Of a stretch of DNA of 64,000 bases, positions 10,793 to 21,190 are shown piece by piece. Numbering within the stretch: position 1 is the stretch's first letter; each line of letters opens with the position of its first letter. Source of the stretch: Telmatactis stephensoni (taxonomy: Eukaryota; Cnidaria; Anthozoa; Actiniaria; Isophelliidae); NCBI GenBank assembly GCA_029948255.1, contig JALIZF010001707.1:248001-312000 (forward strand), read 5' to 3'. The notes beneath the pieces were generated by a model that saw only the letters and a list, made by a program, of their open reading frames with translations, had not been told where the DNA came from and ran no database searches. The position numbers and the translations under genes are program-made.

Positions 10793-11251
10793 CTAAAGAT
10801 TTGATTTCACCTCACTGACCAAAATGGTCTTCTTCCAACCGTTATCTTTTCCTCGTTTAGTTGAATATGTAGAAAAACATGGTCGCACAAACGAACCGGG
10901 TGGAGGATTCTTCGAGCTTCTCGTAGAATTAAGTGTATGCTGAGAAAAAACTGTTCCAACTACACTACTACTGCCAGGTTGTTCGCTACTACTGCCAGAT
11001 TTTTCAGGTTTTATGGCCATCACTTCTTCCCCTTCCACATAGTATGCGGTTGTCTCTGCCGTGCTGATCACCAAGACATCGAAGTCGTCGCCATTTGGAA
11101 GAGGGAGAATTACTTCCCCCTCTTTTTCTTCTATCAAATACACACCTGAACTTTCGTTTAGTTTGAATATTTTACAAATATTCTGTACAGTCAAGTCAGA
11201 CAGCTGAATTTTCAGTACTTTTTCGTTTCTCTTCAATTTCACGTGCGACAT
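10793..11251 (-). CDS. Uncharacterised ORF inside the TIR element (152 aa)
   Basis: The product is not recognised. The reading frame starts with ATG at 11,251 (MSHVKLKRNEKVLKIQLSDL) and stays open for 152 codons. Residues 1-75 alternate short hydrophobic strands with acidic turns, and the pattern resembles a small beta-grasp or PB1-like domain (inference only). Residues 80-120 are Ser/Pro-rich linker, and the tail is basic. The 3' part contains GT-dinucleotides near 10,795-10,815 (CAGTGAG-GTGAAA context) that could be a splice donor, so this may be a first exon of a longer gene. Upstream on the same strand lie an E-box (CACGTG) and an E2F-like site. It lies wholly within the transposon TIRs. 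Confidence 0.5.
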   Translation of the reverse strand: MSHVKLKRNEKVLKIQLSDLTVQNICKIFKLNESSGVYLIEEKEGEVILPLPNGDDFDVLVISTAETTAYYVEGEEVMAIKPEKSGSSSEQPGSSSVVGTVFSQHTLNSTRSSKNPPPGSFVRPCFSTYSTKRGKDNGWKKTILVSEVKSNL

Positions 11252-11285
11252 TGTGAGCTGTCAGCAAAGAAGTGAAAGTCAGATG

Positions 11286-11312
11286 ATCACGTGATGATTT
11301 TGGCGGGAAATG
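11286..11312 (-). promoter_or_regulatory. E-box and E2F-like site upstream of the captured ORF
   Basis: CACGTG at 11,288-11,293 and TTTGGCGGGAAA around 11,298-11,310 lie 35-60 bp upstream of the ATG at 11,251. The second matches the E2F consensus TTTSGCGC/GGGAAA in form. Function is inferred from motif and position only. Confidence 0.4.
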
Positions 11313-11666
11313 GTAAACAATGTGGAGCTATGGTAACCGCCCAACCAAATGAAAAAAATCAAGTTTTTTTAGTTTTCACTTAAAAAGCTATTAAATTTGT
11401 CACTTTAAAAAATAAAAAGTGAAACAGAGGAAAACACGAACTTTCTCTTAAATTTGTGTAAAAAGGTAAAATGCAAAAAAGCCCAGCTTCTTATTGAAAA
11501 AAGTCGACTTTTTTCCGTTTTTTAAAAAATTGTAAAAGAAGAAAAAAGTCTAGTTTTTTAAAGATTTGAACGAAATCAAAACGTTAAAATTGAGTATTTC
11601 ACACATTTTGTGAATTTAAATGAGCATTTTTTTGTGAAAGTAGAATTGCCGAAAGTTGCCACTGAT

Positions 11667-12302
11667 TGTAAATGAGTCCTAGCTCACTCACTCACAAATT
11701 ATAAACTCGTTCCCAGACTCCTTTCGAGAATAAAGATATTTGTCCTTTGGAAACTGGCGCTTTCAACCGGCAAAAATATTATCATCATTATATTATGATC
11801 TCTTGTAACTCCTAAACATTTATCAGAGCCTAGGAATGATGTGATTTTTTGAACTTTATCTTCAACATTTGAGTAAAAATATATTCAGAAGAAATTCCAT
11901 CGCACCACAATCTTCCAAGTGGAAATCTTCGAAGGACTAAAACAAAAACTTATAATTACCTACCTTCATATTTCGCTAAAAGAACCAAGAATGAATTAAG
12001 GAATCTAAACCAGGTGATCTCAGAAAACGTTTTGTATAGTTATAATTTGTACTCGAACGAATTGAAGCTAGCAGAGGTTATATTTAGATTTCATGCTGAT
12101 TAAATTACCTTACATGTTTATATGGAAAGTGGCCTTTCTTTGTTATTACTTTGTTTTGGCCGTTTTTAATTTTCAACAAGTAACTGTAACCAATGTCAGT
12201 ACTTTAATCAGCAGTGGCGATCGTAGCTTTTTGCAACCAGCGCTATTGGATTTATCCGTTTAATCTGAATTGAAAAAAAACTGAATGAAAGGTTATTTTT
12301 CT
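11667..12302. other. Intergenic, no gene recognised
   Basis: AT-rich sequence downstream of the beta-propeller gene on the minus strand. No supported exon, repeat pair or hairpin is seen. Confidence 0.4.
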
Positions 12303-12308
12303 TTTATT
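12303..12308 (-). terminator. Polyadenylation signal AATAAA for the beta-propeller gene
   Basis: TTTATT on the plus strand reads AATAAA on the minus strand, about 120 bp past the stop codon at 12,429. It is the first canonical signal downstream. Confidence 0.5.
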
Positions 12309-12428
12309 TTGATCCATATCCTAAATTTAAAAAAAAAAAAATTAAACTTGTGTTTCTTCCAGAAACACTGAAAAAAGTTTATGATCCTTATTTTATAATC
12401 AAAATGTCTCAACATAATTGCGTGTTCT

Positions 12429-15134
12429 TCATGATTGATCATATTCGGCCAGGTCATAATGAAACTTGCGGAGACATCTTCTCTGAGAGGGATGTTTCTG
12501 CACCCAGTACAGGAATCCGCTGTCATCCACCGCCATGCCAAATATTTTCCGGTCTGGATTGCTATCCCATTCTCTTATGAACTTGCGATTACCCTTGTAC
12601 GATCGCATGTACACACCACTGACGCCATTGGGCTTAGACATCTCGGAGGAATAAAAGAGGTTTCCATACCTATCCATGGCTATTCCTCTCAATCGATTTA
12701 TCCGTGATCTACCGCGCACATTGTTACGAGACCAGTCAGATGCCCCCGCCGAAATCGTCGCGTCGTCCAAGATGTTGTATAAACCACCTCTGAAGTCGGA
12801 GCGCACTGCTCCAACACCATTATCAGAAGCTCCATCCGTTGTTCTCTCTATCACAAAGTATGACCCATTGGATACACAGCTAATGTAGTATTGGTGGCCT
12901 AGGAAGACGTTACCTGCTCGGCGATCAAGGTACCAATCCCGTCGACTACTGGCATCTGGCACAGGCCTGCCGTTATTCCAACCATAGTACAACCTGTCGG
13001 GCAATCTAAAGTTACGAACGACGCCATTGTAATCTGCATAAGCAAAACGCTTCCCACAGAAGGCAACATCTCGTATATCCGGTTGTTGGAAAGGGAGATG
13101 GAGCAACTGGTAGAAGGTATAGTAGTGTTGTATCCTGATTCCACTTGGTTGGTTTAGGTTCCCGATTATCTTGAACATCAGGACCTACAATACAATACAA
13201 TATCCAATTGATTTTGCATTTTTTCTATTATAAGTACAAATTACGGTAATTAATCAAAAGTATATTTATGAAGTTTTATCTCAAGTCTGATTTTTTAATG
13301 CCTTGGTGACGTTGTTTACAATAGCGTGAACAGTATACTTTGTATGTACAGCTCCGCTCAAACGTTTTCCCCGCTATTGCGGTGCCGCATCTTGAAAGGT
13401 AGCCGTGCCTTTGCATCGAAGCGAGTCGAACGGTGAGCGTGCAATGATAGATACCTTTTTTAACACCTGGAACAATTATTCACAGGTCTCTATCAGTGCG
13501 TGCTCGCCGTTCGTCTCGCTTCGTAACCATGCCATGTAAAGGCATGGTTACCTTTCAAAATGGCGCAGAGAACTGTGAAAGGGACTATTGCGGCTAACCG
13601 CAATTTTATTAACCGTACGTTTGCTGCAAATTGCGGCTGTGGAGACCAAACGTTATTTAGACACAATTTCCTTTGCTCAACTGCAATTACGTTTGCTTTA
13701 CCGCAATTACGGCACCGCAAACGGGATCGAGGTGTATTACAGGAAAAACGTTTGGGCGCGGGACTGTATGCATAAATTATATATTATTTATTCATTATTA
13801 TATTATATAAATTGTTCGACTTAATATGTTTATATCATTGTTCTCTGTTATAATTCAGCTGACAGGCTAGAACCGATAAATACAATTAAGTGCATATATT
13901 TATCTGGTAAGATATGTCTGTCTTGTTAGTATATGATTTATTAAAGTAGTTAAGGCCTGGGTCAGTGGCTAACTTAACTTGATGATCAGGCGAAATATAT
14001 GTTATTTGTACTGTAGCAAAAATGCCTTGACAGAAATGAACGAAACTTAGCACAACAATAGATATTGATAAAACAATGAACCTTAAGTGGTAAGTTTGTG
14101 GTTTCAGTGGTCACGTGACCAGATGGGTCGTTTATGGTAGGAAAATAATAATTATTTTTCCCGCTTTCGAGTTTAAGCAAAGAGAAAAAACAAATGCATG
14201 GAATGTGGTTCTTCTATAAAGGCCTATTACAATCAGGGTGGAGAACATTACTATCGCCTTTCATTCAAGTGATTTTAGGCAAAACGGGACACGTAACCAG
14301 AAGCAAAAATATTATTTTTCCTAAAATCTCTCGATCAATTATAGAAAGGCCGGGGCTATTTTTGGAGAGCGTACAAAAAAATCGTCATAATTGGTCACGT
14401 GACTACCTTATATCAAAGTCACTCAACTAGTTAACTATTAAACTGTAATATCTTGCATGATATATACACCAATCAAGGTCAAACCCAGGCCTTAACCACC
14501 TTCATTGAGTTATATTTTAGACTATTCCGTTCATGGATATATAAATGTTTGATTTTCTTTCTGTTATTCAGCATACCGATTAGGTTCCAAGTAAATTTAT
14601 ATTACTCATATTATATTACTTTATATTATAATACTTGCTTTATATTGCATTCATATAGCTTAATTGAAGGTGAAGTATTATTAGATCAGATGCTTCTTTA
14701 TTCTGTTTAGCTTATTACTTTAAAGTTTATATTTTTTAACTTTTTGAGGATTTTGACTAAGATAATGTGACCTTGCTATCTCCTCCTGACATGCTGGTTT
14801 TGGCAGCCACGGCCAACAACTTATACTGCGCATGGATGGATACGCCAAACGGATGACAATTCCCGCCACAAAGTGATCCAGGTATATCAAAGGTCTTGAC
14901 GATCTCCAATGCGTTCTGACTGACAATCAAGATATTTTTGCGCGCCGGTTGTGCCACATACAGATGACCAGTTGAGTAGGCTAGGGCGTCTGCATCGTGG
15001 AAGTTAGTGCAGTCGACATGATTGTAATAAAACGTTCTTTTATGGATGGCGTTGCGATTTTTGCCTTCAACTTGCCCCCAATGTATGTTGAACACCAAAA
15101 CAGTGAACACTAGAAAGGCCTTGAAAAATGTCAT
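12429..15134 (-). CDS. Secreted beta-propeller (NHL/SMP-30-like) protein, two coding exons
   Basis: Exon 1 is 15,134-14,772 and exon 2 is 13,184-12,429, joined AAG|GTCACA to TTGTAG|GTC in phase 0, giving about 372 residues. Residues 1-20 form a hydrophobic signal peptide (FFKAFLVFTVLVFNIHWGQ). The rest consists of propeller-blade blocks: DADALAYSTGHLYVA, DVAFCGKRFAYADYNG, GIAMDRYGNLFYSS and FGMAVDDSGFLYWV. Such proteins are extracellular binding or enzymatic scaffolds; the ligand is not predictable here. A TTACAG acceptor just 5' of the ATG suggests a further non-coding first exon. The donor GTCACA is weak. A decayed paralogue lies at 3,870-4,700. The single intron carries at least three nested MITEs. 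Confidence 0.8.
13339..13774. repeat. MITE in the beta-propeller intron
   Basis: The left end (TGTACAGCTCCGCTCAAACG) pairs imperfectly with the right end (CGTTTGGGCGCGGGACTGTA). The interior is rich in CCGCAAT words. A separate hairpin at 13,392-13,558 is nested in it. Confidence 0.65.
13392..13558. repeat. Nested hairpin MITE
   Basis: TTGAAAGGTAGCCGTGCCTT at the left pairs with AAGGCATGGTTACCTTTCAA at the right, and the inner GAAGCGAGTCGAACGG pairs with CCGTTCGTCTCGCTTC. A second small hairpin (CATGCC...GGCATG) lies in the right arm. Confidence 0.75.
13950..14495. repeat. TTAA-bounded MITE in the beta-propeller intron
   Basis: The left end TTAAGGCCTGGGT and the right end ACCCAGGCCTTAA are perfect inverted repeats of 13 bases including the TTAA. 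The 546-bp interior holds two GGTCACGTGAC-type palindromes (about 14,109 and 14,392). It belongs to the same TTAA|GG structural class as several other elements in the window. Confidence 0.65.
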
Positions 15135-15170
15135 GAGATCTTGAGTACCTGTAACCGGAAAAAATGTTAA

Positions 15171-15984
15171 TTAAGGACGTTCGCGGGCATTGTTCTTGCG
15201 CACTTTTACCGCGCACGCTAGCGCGCTACCTCAACTAAATCCAAGATGGCGGCCGAAAAGAATTTTTTTCGCTAAGACTTTTTCGATTTTTTTAAAATGG
15301 AAATTATTTAAAAAAAGAAAAAATATTAAAAAAAGGAATTTTAGCGAGAAAAAAAAATCGTTCAGGTTGAAAAACTGCAGAAAAAAGGATGGAAAAGATT
15401 CTACTGGACCCAGTCTCCTCTCGGTATTCAAGATGGCGGCCAAATTTGCAAACTTTGCGGCTCGTACGGCTCAATATCTCGGAAACGAATACGGTGACCA
15501 CCACTTTTTATTTCAGTGTTTGACAAAGAATTACATAGGCTGTTAATATTCTAATTTTGAGAAAAATATTATGGCAAAATCATAATAAAAACACGGATTT
15601 CCGTGACAACTTTGAGCGAAGTCGCGGCAAAAGCGTCGCTCATGACTGCCAATTCGAATTAAAAACAACAGCTATTTGTTAAGTATTTACAAATATTTTC
15701 ACATAATATTATTCCATGGATTATTGAGTGGTCGTGTAAATAAACATTGCGCAATCCATTTCGTTTTTCTACAAAAAATGACTTCTATGCTCGACTCGTA
15801 TAGATTGGCGCGCAAGCGATCTTCTACGAGAAAGTGGGTGCACTTTGATGTCACCTCACTCCTCAACGAGAACGGTGACCCCCATTTTTTATTTGCTCTT
15901 TGACCTTCTATGATGACCTTTTCTCACCATGCGAAGTATGAAGGAAAAAACATGGTAAACTTTTTTTCCCGCGAACGTCCTTAA
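15171..15984. repeat. TTAA-bounded element upstream of the beta-propeller gene
   Basis: The left end TTAAGGACGTTCGCGGG and the right end CCCGCGAACGTCCTTAA are perfect. The 814-bp interior carries CAAGATGGCGGCC words and two copies of a CGGTGACC...ATTTTTTATTT motif (15,491 and 15,872). It has no transposase. It was inserted 37 bp 5' of the exon-1 ATG region, at the same relative site where the pseudogene carries the large fold-back element. Confidence 0.85.
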
Positions 15985-16280
15985 GGACACACTTTCAAAT
16001 TGATGGAATATGTTGTGAAATGAAAGATTTTGTTAATGGAAATCACTACTTAAAAATGAACCTGCGACTCGGCGGAATTTTATATAGCAGTGTAGCAACG
16101 CCTGGCTAAAGGTCGACCTGACGCAAACGTCTGTCAAACAACTGTCTAAATCTAGCTCCCATTGACTGTTCAACAATGGCCACGTCAACGGAAGTAAAAC
16201 TGTAATAGAAAGAGATTCCTTTGCCAACACAAGTACTAAAAACGTCATTCGACGAAATGCAGTCAACTGTAAATCGAAAA
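15985..16280. repeat. Upstream flank of the beta-propeller gene, duplicated at 6,602-6,910
   Basis: Collinear with the segment next to the pseudogene (shared GATTTTGTTAATGGAA, TTCCTTTGCCAACACAA, GTCAACTGTAAAT). It may contain the original promoter, displaced from the ATG by the 814-bp insertion. No TATA box stands out. Confidence 0.65.
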
Positions 16281-16415
16281 AGGAACTGCTATGATGTCAA
16301 TAAAGATTTTTCATATGCAGCTGCTTTTACCCACTAATACTTACATTTGCATAACAACGATTTCCGTGAAACAGATCTACAAATAGTGCTATTTTGTATC
16401 ATTTAGCTGTAGTAC

Positions 16416-16620
16416 AATTTCACTTAACAAACCTCCATAAGATATGATAGCGTATACTCCCGGCTTTCGTGCCAAAATCAAGCTTCTCAAAGTCAAAACG
16501 GGGCTAGCCTCGACCCCATGTGTAGTGATTTAGGGTTAATGATCAACTGATCACCATGTTTATAAAAGGGTTATCTGATTCAACCCATGTAAAATCCTCT
16601 GATTCTCAAAAATGGATGAG
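16416..16620 (+). repeat. DIRS left inverted terminal repeat
   Basis: Reverse-complementary to 20,039-20,266. Shared blocks include GTAGTGATTTAGGGTTAAT, TATAAAAGGGTTATCTGAT, ATTCTCAAAAATGGATGAG and the outer AATTTCACTTAACAAACCTC. The right copy is slightly longer because of an internal insertion. Confidence 0.85.
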
Positions 16621-16697
16621 AGCTAAAAAGCTTCGTTTCACTCGTTGGAATCATAATTTTCAGAATCCTGACATAGTTTTTTTCGAAACACTCAACC

Positions 16698-16835
16698 ATG
16701 GCGGATCCAAACGATACCATTCCCGTCGAAGACGAGGAGGAAGCCATTGATAAGGAGAGTGCTGAAAAACAACAGCCTTCGCGTAAGTGGAAGGGCTCGT
16801 CCAGATCAACGGACATACGGAGGCATTCGACCTAG
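16698..16835 (+). pseudogene. DIRS gag-like ORF, truncated
   Basis: ATG at 16,698 opens a frame beginning MADPNDTIPVEDEEEAI, acidic then Lys/Ser-rich. It is stopped by TAG at 16,833-16,835 after 45 codons. Its position directly after the left terminal repeat fits a gag start. Coding-like sequence continues in other frames (to about 17,139), which indicates frameshift decay. Confidence 0.55.
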
Positions 16836-17233
16836 GCCTCTATTTGTTTTGGTTCTGGCTCCGTTGAGGAGAGCAGTAAAAGCAATGGATCCAAGAGTGA
16901 TTCTAGTGACTCAAGCAGCACCTGGAGTATGTCTGAGTCAAATCATAAAAGACAAAAGTCCACACCGCCTTCAAACGACTACACATGTGCAACACTTAGG
17001 TGACAGAACAGTGAATTTGTATGGGAAAACATTTCAAAGTCAATTTATAAGAAACTCCGTTAATATTCAGTCTCCATATTTGCTGTGGAAGAATAATATG
17101 TTCCGTTTAAATTATTCCTCGTTTACTCTCCTCTACTGAATCATCACGTCGTTCAGCTTGCAAAGGTTCCACTCTTTGCAGAGACAGCTATCGTTGGCGA
17201 GGTCCTAGAGACTCTTACCAGCCCTTTCGAGGA

Positions 17234-18297
17234 ATGCCCCCATCACACAGCAGGGGTTGGGGCAGATCTGTCTCTTTCAAGCCAAGACCACCCTCCAGAC
17301 TTTTTAACAAAGGCAAGTCAGTCAGATTCAGGGTCCAAAGGAAATCACCTGATACCTCAAGCCCCAGCTCTGCAGATACAAAAATCTCAGTCTGTTCATC
17401 CTCTTTTATTGTCAATGGGGATGGACACATCAATTTTGAGCAAAACCCTCCCGTTAGCGGGACGCCTCCAGTATTTTCTGACCAATTGGAGTCTCCTAAC
17501 ACAGGATCAGTTCATTCTAAGTATGATCCAAGGGGTTCTACTCCCCTTTTCAGAAACCCCGTTTCAGACTCATCTGCCGCCTCAGACCTTTCACAGTCAA
17601 TTGGAGAGGCAAGCGATAGAACAGAAGATTGGGGAAATGTTGCAGAAAGGGGCAATTCAGGTGGTTTTCCCCTGAAAGGGGAATTTATAAGTACAGTTTT
17701 CTTAGTCAAAAAGAAACATGGGGGACAGATCTGTAATCAACTTAAAATTAAACAGTTGAACAGTTTTGTTGTTTATCAGCATTTCAAAATGGAGGGGATT
17801 CACCTGCTGAAGCATTTAATCCAGAAGGGGCGGAGACTGGATGATAAACGTAGATCTGAAAGATGTTTACTTTACCGTGCCAATAGATCCACAGTACCAG
17901 CCCCTCCTACGTTTTATTTATGGGGGCAGGAGGTACCAGTTTTCGTGCCTCCCATTTGGCTTGGCTCCAGCCCCCTTCTATTCACCAAGCTTTTGAAACC
18001 AGTTGTAGTCCTTTTACGAAGACTTGGTTTGAGAATGATTATTTATCTAGACGATATAATTATTTTCAATCAGACTCAGGAGGGTATATTGGGGGACAGG
18101 GACTCGACTCTTTGGTTACTACAGCATTTAGGCTTTGTAGTCAATTGGAAAAAATCAGTGTTGAATCCAACACAGTGTCTGGAATACTTGGGTTTGTAAT
18201 CAATTCCCTGGAAATGAAATTGTTTTTGCCAGAGGGAAAGATGACCCAACTTGTTCAGACTTGCAGGGACTTAATACGGAGAAACGTGCTTCAGTGA
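17234..18297 (+). pseudogene. DIRS reverse transcriptase, frameshifted
   Basis: The first frame (17,234-18,199) contains a Pro/Ser-rich leader and then RT motifs: FLVKKKHGG (motif 1-2 region), FVPPIWLGSSP (corresponding to the usual PFGL-xxAP block) and the catalytic IIYLDDIIIF near 18,037-18,066, followed by HLGFVVNWKKS and CLEYLG. The last part continues in another frame to about 18,297. The expected DLKDAYF-type motif is scrambled (RSERCLLYRANRST), so a frameshift lies near 17,850. The product would not be functional. YLDD with LGF(V)xNxxKS spacing is typical of the DIRS/Ngaro group. Confidence 0.85.
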
Positions 18298-18396
18298 GAA
18301 CTCTCTCACACATAATTGGGAAACTGACCTCGTCTGTACAGGCAGTTCTTCCAGCACCCCTCCATTACGGTACCCACTAGTCCTTTTAGAAATGCC

Positions 18397-19491
18397 TTGC
18401 AGACAATTAACCGATTCTGCTGCCCCCCTGAAAAATCTTTTGCTTTCACCTGCCCAGCAGCCACATCCACTAGTTCTGCAGGGCCATCGGCAATTAGCGG
18501 CCTGGATGGTTACAGGCAAAACTTGCTTGCAGATGGAATTTCAGAGCAAACTGCCGAACTTCTCCGCTCCCACTCTTGGCGAAAAGCCACGGCAGGAGCT
18601 TACAACAGCGCCTGGAAACAGTGGAGTGCCTGGTGTGATCAGAGGAAAATTGATCCATTTTACTCCACTGTGGCCTCTGTAGCTGACTATCTTACAGAGC
18701 TGTTAAAGAAGGGTAAAAGCTATCGTACCATTAATAATCATAGGTCAGCTATTTCGGCTTTTCACTCGCCCATAGATGGTGTTAGGGTAGGGAAGCACGA
18801 GCTGGTTTGTAAGGTGGTTGGTGCGTGTTTTAATGGCAATCCACCCCAACCCAGGTATGCAGTGACTTGGGATGTAGATAGAGTTCTGCAATACATTCGC
18901 TCTCTAGGGGACAATGTCTCCCTGTCAGATAAATGGTTAACACTTAAGCTGAGCATGCTACTAGCTCTTGCATCAGCAGGTAGATCCTCAGACCTTAGGG
19001 CTCTTGATGTAATATACATGTGTGTTAAGGATAGCTCTATTGTTTTTGAGCTTGCACAACTAACCAAATCAAGGAGAAAAGGTCAGAGCCCCATCAAGCA
19101 GAATTTTGAGAAGTTTGAGGGTGATCCTTCGTTATGCGTTTTTTAAACCATTATCTACTATCTAGAACGCTCTAAGAGTTGGCGTTCTGCTGATAAGCAT
19201 CAGTTGCTGCTAAGTTACATAAGGCCTCATAAAGAGGTAGTACCATGCACAATTGCAGGGTGGTTGGTGGAGCTTATGAAACAAGCTGGGATTGATACCT
19301 CTGAGTTTCGTGCTCATTCAACCAGGGGCGCATCAGCATCTAAAGCAAAGGCAATGGGCCTCTCGTGTAAAGAGATTTTGGAGATGGCTGGGTGGAAAAA
19401 AGTGTCCACATTTAAACGGCACTATTTGCGGGATATTGTTTGTTCCGAGAAAGGACAGAGCTCCTTTCAAGCAACTGTGTTGCAAGGTTAG
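18397..19491 (+). pseudogene. DIRS tyrosine recombinase, one in-frame stop
   Basis: A single frame runs from 18,397 to 19,491, interrupted only by TAA at 19,144-19,146. An N-terminal SAM-like core-binding region includes WRKATAGAYNSAWKQWSAWC. The catalytic domain shows the first Arg in ALASAGRSSDL, then the HSTR box (HxxR), the GW dipeptide in EMAGWKK, and the nucleophile Tyr in FKRHYLR. All signature residues survive, so the gene decayed recently or only the nonsense codon disables it. It lies directly before the internal complementary region. Confidence 0.85.
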
Positions 19492-19506
19492 CTATTTTAC
19501 TTTAAA

Positions 19507-19629
19507 CATACGCTATTATATCTTATGGAGGTTTGTGAAGTGAAATTGGAAATTTCATCAGTGCGCGAAGCGCACGCATTGAAATTAAAATTTCACGAGC
19601 AAACCGAACGAAATAAGATATAATAGCGT
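19507..19629 (+). repeat. DIRS internal complementary region
   Basis: ATACGCTATTATATCTTATG and the following GGAGGTTTGTGAAGTGAAATT match the tips of the terminal repeats. A second inverted piece (AAATAAGATATAATAGCG) lies at 19,611-19,628, separated by a hairpin around GCGCGAAGCGC. In DIRS replication this region templates circle formation. Confidence 0.75.
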
Positions 19630-20266
19630 CCCACCCTACCCACCCCATACATTTGAAAAGTAATGGGACTTTCTATTTCTGCCTGAAACCTTATATTACA
19701 AGTGCCAAGGGCAACTAGTCATGGCTAGGGACAGAGAAGTTTGAATGTATACTCCACTGCAGTTTTAGCTGCTCCTTGTTAAAGTTGTTTGTTATTCAAG
19801 GATTGTTAAGTGAATTTTGAGATCATCAGTGATATTGAAAGAGATTTTGATCGTTCATGTGTTTATTTGGTATCAAGAGACTTATATACCAGTGTATTAT
19901 AGGAATATTGAGAGTTATCTATAAGTTTACATATAAAGGTCTATATTATATCATATCAAGACTACAAATGATTTATTGCAAATACATATTTTGATCATTG
20001 ATGATTCACTCGTATATATTTCTCTTGCTTACTAGCTCTCATCAATTTTTGAGAATGAGACTTCTACAAGGGGTCGAGGCTAGGGTCAGGGTTAGGTTGG
20101 ATCAGATAACCCTTTTATAAGCATGGGGATCAGTTGATGATTAACCCTAAATCACTACACATGGGGTCGAGGCTAGCCTCGTTTTGACTTTGAATGCGGT
20201 TTGATTTTGGCGCGAAAGCCGGGAGAATACGCCATTATATCTTATGGAGATTTGTGAAGTGAAATT

Positions 20267-20699
20267 TTAATTTCAATTTCGGGTTAAGTGTGATCACTCA
20301 ACTGAGTGCACTCAATCAAACAAACAACAACGTCGCTTTTGGGTAACGATTATTAAATTATCAAACGAATATCAAACCTTTCGCTTTTGGTGTAACTGGT
20401 GTCAAAAGGGAAAACTTGAGAATGTCTGATAGATATTCGATACACTACAAAAAGTAAAAGAGGATCACATATCTTTTGATCTTATCGAACTGTCCTTGTA
20501 TTCGATTCTTTGAGCATGCTAAGTAGTTGGTGCCGCTTAATTTTGACACATCAGACTGTGGTTTTCAAGAGTTCCCCCCCCCCCCCTGCAGCTCTTCTCT
20601 ACTCTTTTTTCACTTTTTTCACCTTGTGGGGCTCATCGCTGTCAATCATTTGGTCAGTAAGTCAATAGTCCAGTTTCCAATGAGCTTTTCTCGCCCTTT
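20267..20699. other. Intergenic, no gene recognised
   Basis: Contains a C run of about 13 at 20,574-20,587 and no supported exon. Confidence 0.4.
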
Positions 20700-20880
20700 G
20701 CATGACATTTTAATTTTTTTTATCCCACAGCAACAAAAATGTAATATTTGAAAACAGCACACCAAAGTTAGCAAAAATTGAAATTTTGAGGTAGTTTCGA
20801 TAAATAGCGCTATAGCACCAAAGGTATTGGCGGTCGAAGTTGGTGCTTTTTGTATAGAAACGTTCAGTGGAGTTTCTTAA
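20700..20880. repeat. Half of a fold-back MITE (family of 39,290-39,664)
   Basis: Begins with TGCATGACATTTTAATTTTT and continues through ATAATATTTGAAAA-like, ACACACCAAA, GTAGTTTCGATAAATAGCGC and GTATAGAAACGTTC blocks. These are the successive parts of one arm of the MITE near 39.3-39.66 kb. The mirror arm is missing. Confidence 0.7.
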
Positions 20881-21089
20881 TCTGTCATTTCTTTTATGCG
20901 GGTTTTTACTGTGTTTTTAAATTCAAAATCAAGTTCGGTTTTCCAGAAGATTTACAAGTACCTTCAAAATCCAGAACCTTTTAATCAATTTTTCTTAAGC
21001 TTTAGTTTACGATATGATTCTACTCGCGCTAGTTGAGTCTAATTTACAGACACTGTATGTGAAATGGGGGCCAGATCAAAACCAAGCAG

Positions 21090-21190
21090 ACAAAAAACAA
21101 AACAACAACAACAACAACAACAACAAAAACCCCACACACAGAGCAGAAGTCTATATCTAGAACAGAACAGAACAGAGCAGATCAAAACAG
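21090..21190. repeat. (CAA)n microsatellite and AGAACAG-rich stretch
   Basis: About ten CAA units at 21,096-21,126 are followed by repeats of AGAACAGAACAGAGCAG. This makes a spurious Gln-rich frame. Confidence 0.85.

Larger units (their letters stand above)
10459..11666. mobile_element. DNA transposon with 31-bp TIRs carrying a gene piece
   Basis: The left end ATCAGTGGCAACTTTCGGCA and the right end, its exact reverse complement, extend over 31 bp (through ATTCTACTTTC). Outside the ends are TGTAAATA (10,451-10,458) and TGTAAATG (11,667-11,674), an 8-bp duplication with one mismatch, as in hAT- or P-type elements. The 1,208-bp body encodes no transposase but holds a 152-codon minus-strand ORF with a promoter-like upstream region. 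It resembles a Pack-type element that captured host sequence. Confidence 0.7.
16416..20266 (+). mobile_element. DIRS-like retrotransposon (tyrosine recombinase class)
   Basis: The element has inverted terminal repeats (16,416-16,620 and 20,039-20,266) and an internal complementary region at 19,507-19,629 that matches the outer tips of the terminal repeats, the hallmark of DIRS elements. Between them, in order, are a short gag-like start (16,698), a reverse transcriptase with YLDD, and a tyrosine recombinase with R, HxxR and Y. There is no target duplication, as expected for recombinase-mediated integration. At 3.85 kb it is shorter than complete DIRS elements, and it has several frameshifts and stops, so it is defective. 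Some coding sequence between gag and RT or in the RNase H/methylase region is probably missing. Confidence 0.9.

Noticed and set aside
15190..15546. 118-codon ORF rich in Lys and Phe
   Set aside because: It lies inside the 814-bp TTAA element, is low-complexity, and has overlapping open frames on the other strand.
20080..20100. GGGTCAGGGTTAGG, telomere-like repeat
   Set aside because: Only one or two imperfect units, and it is part of the DIRS right terminal repeat.
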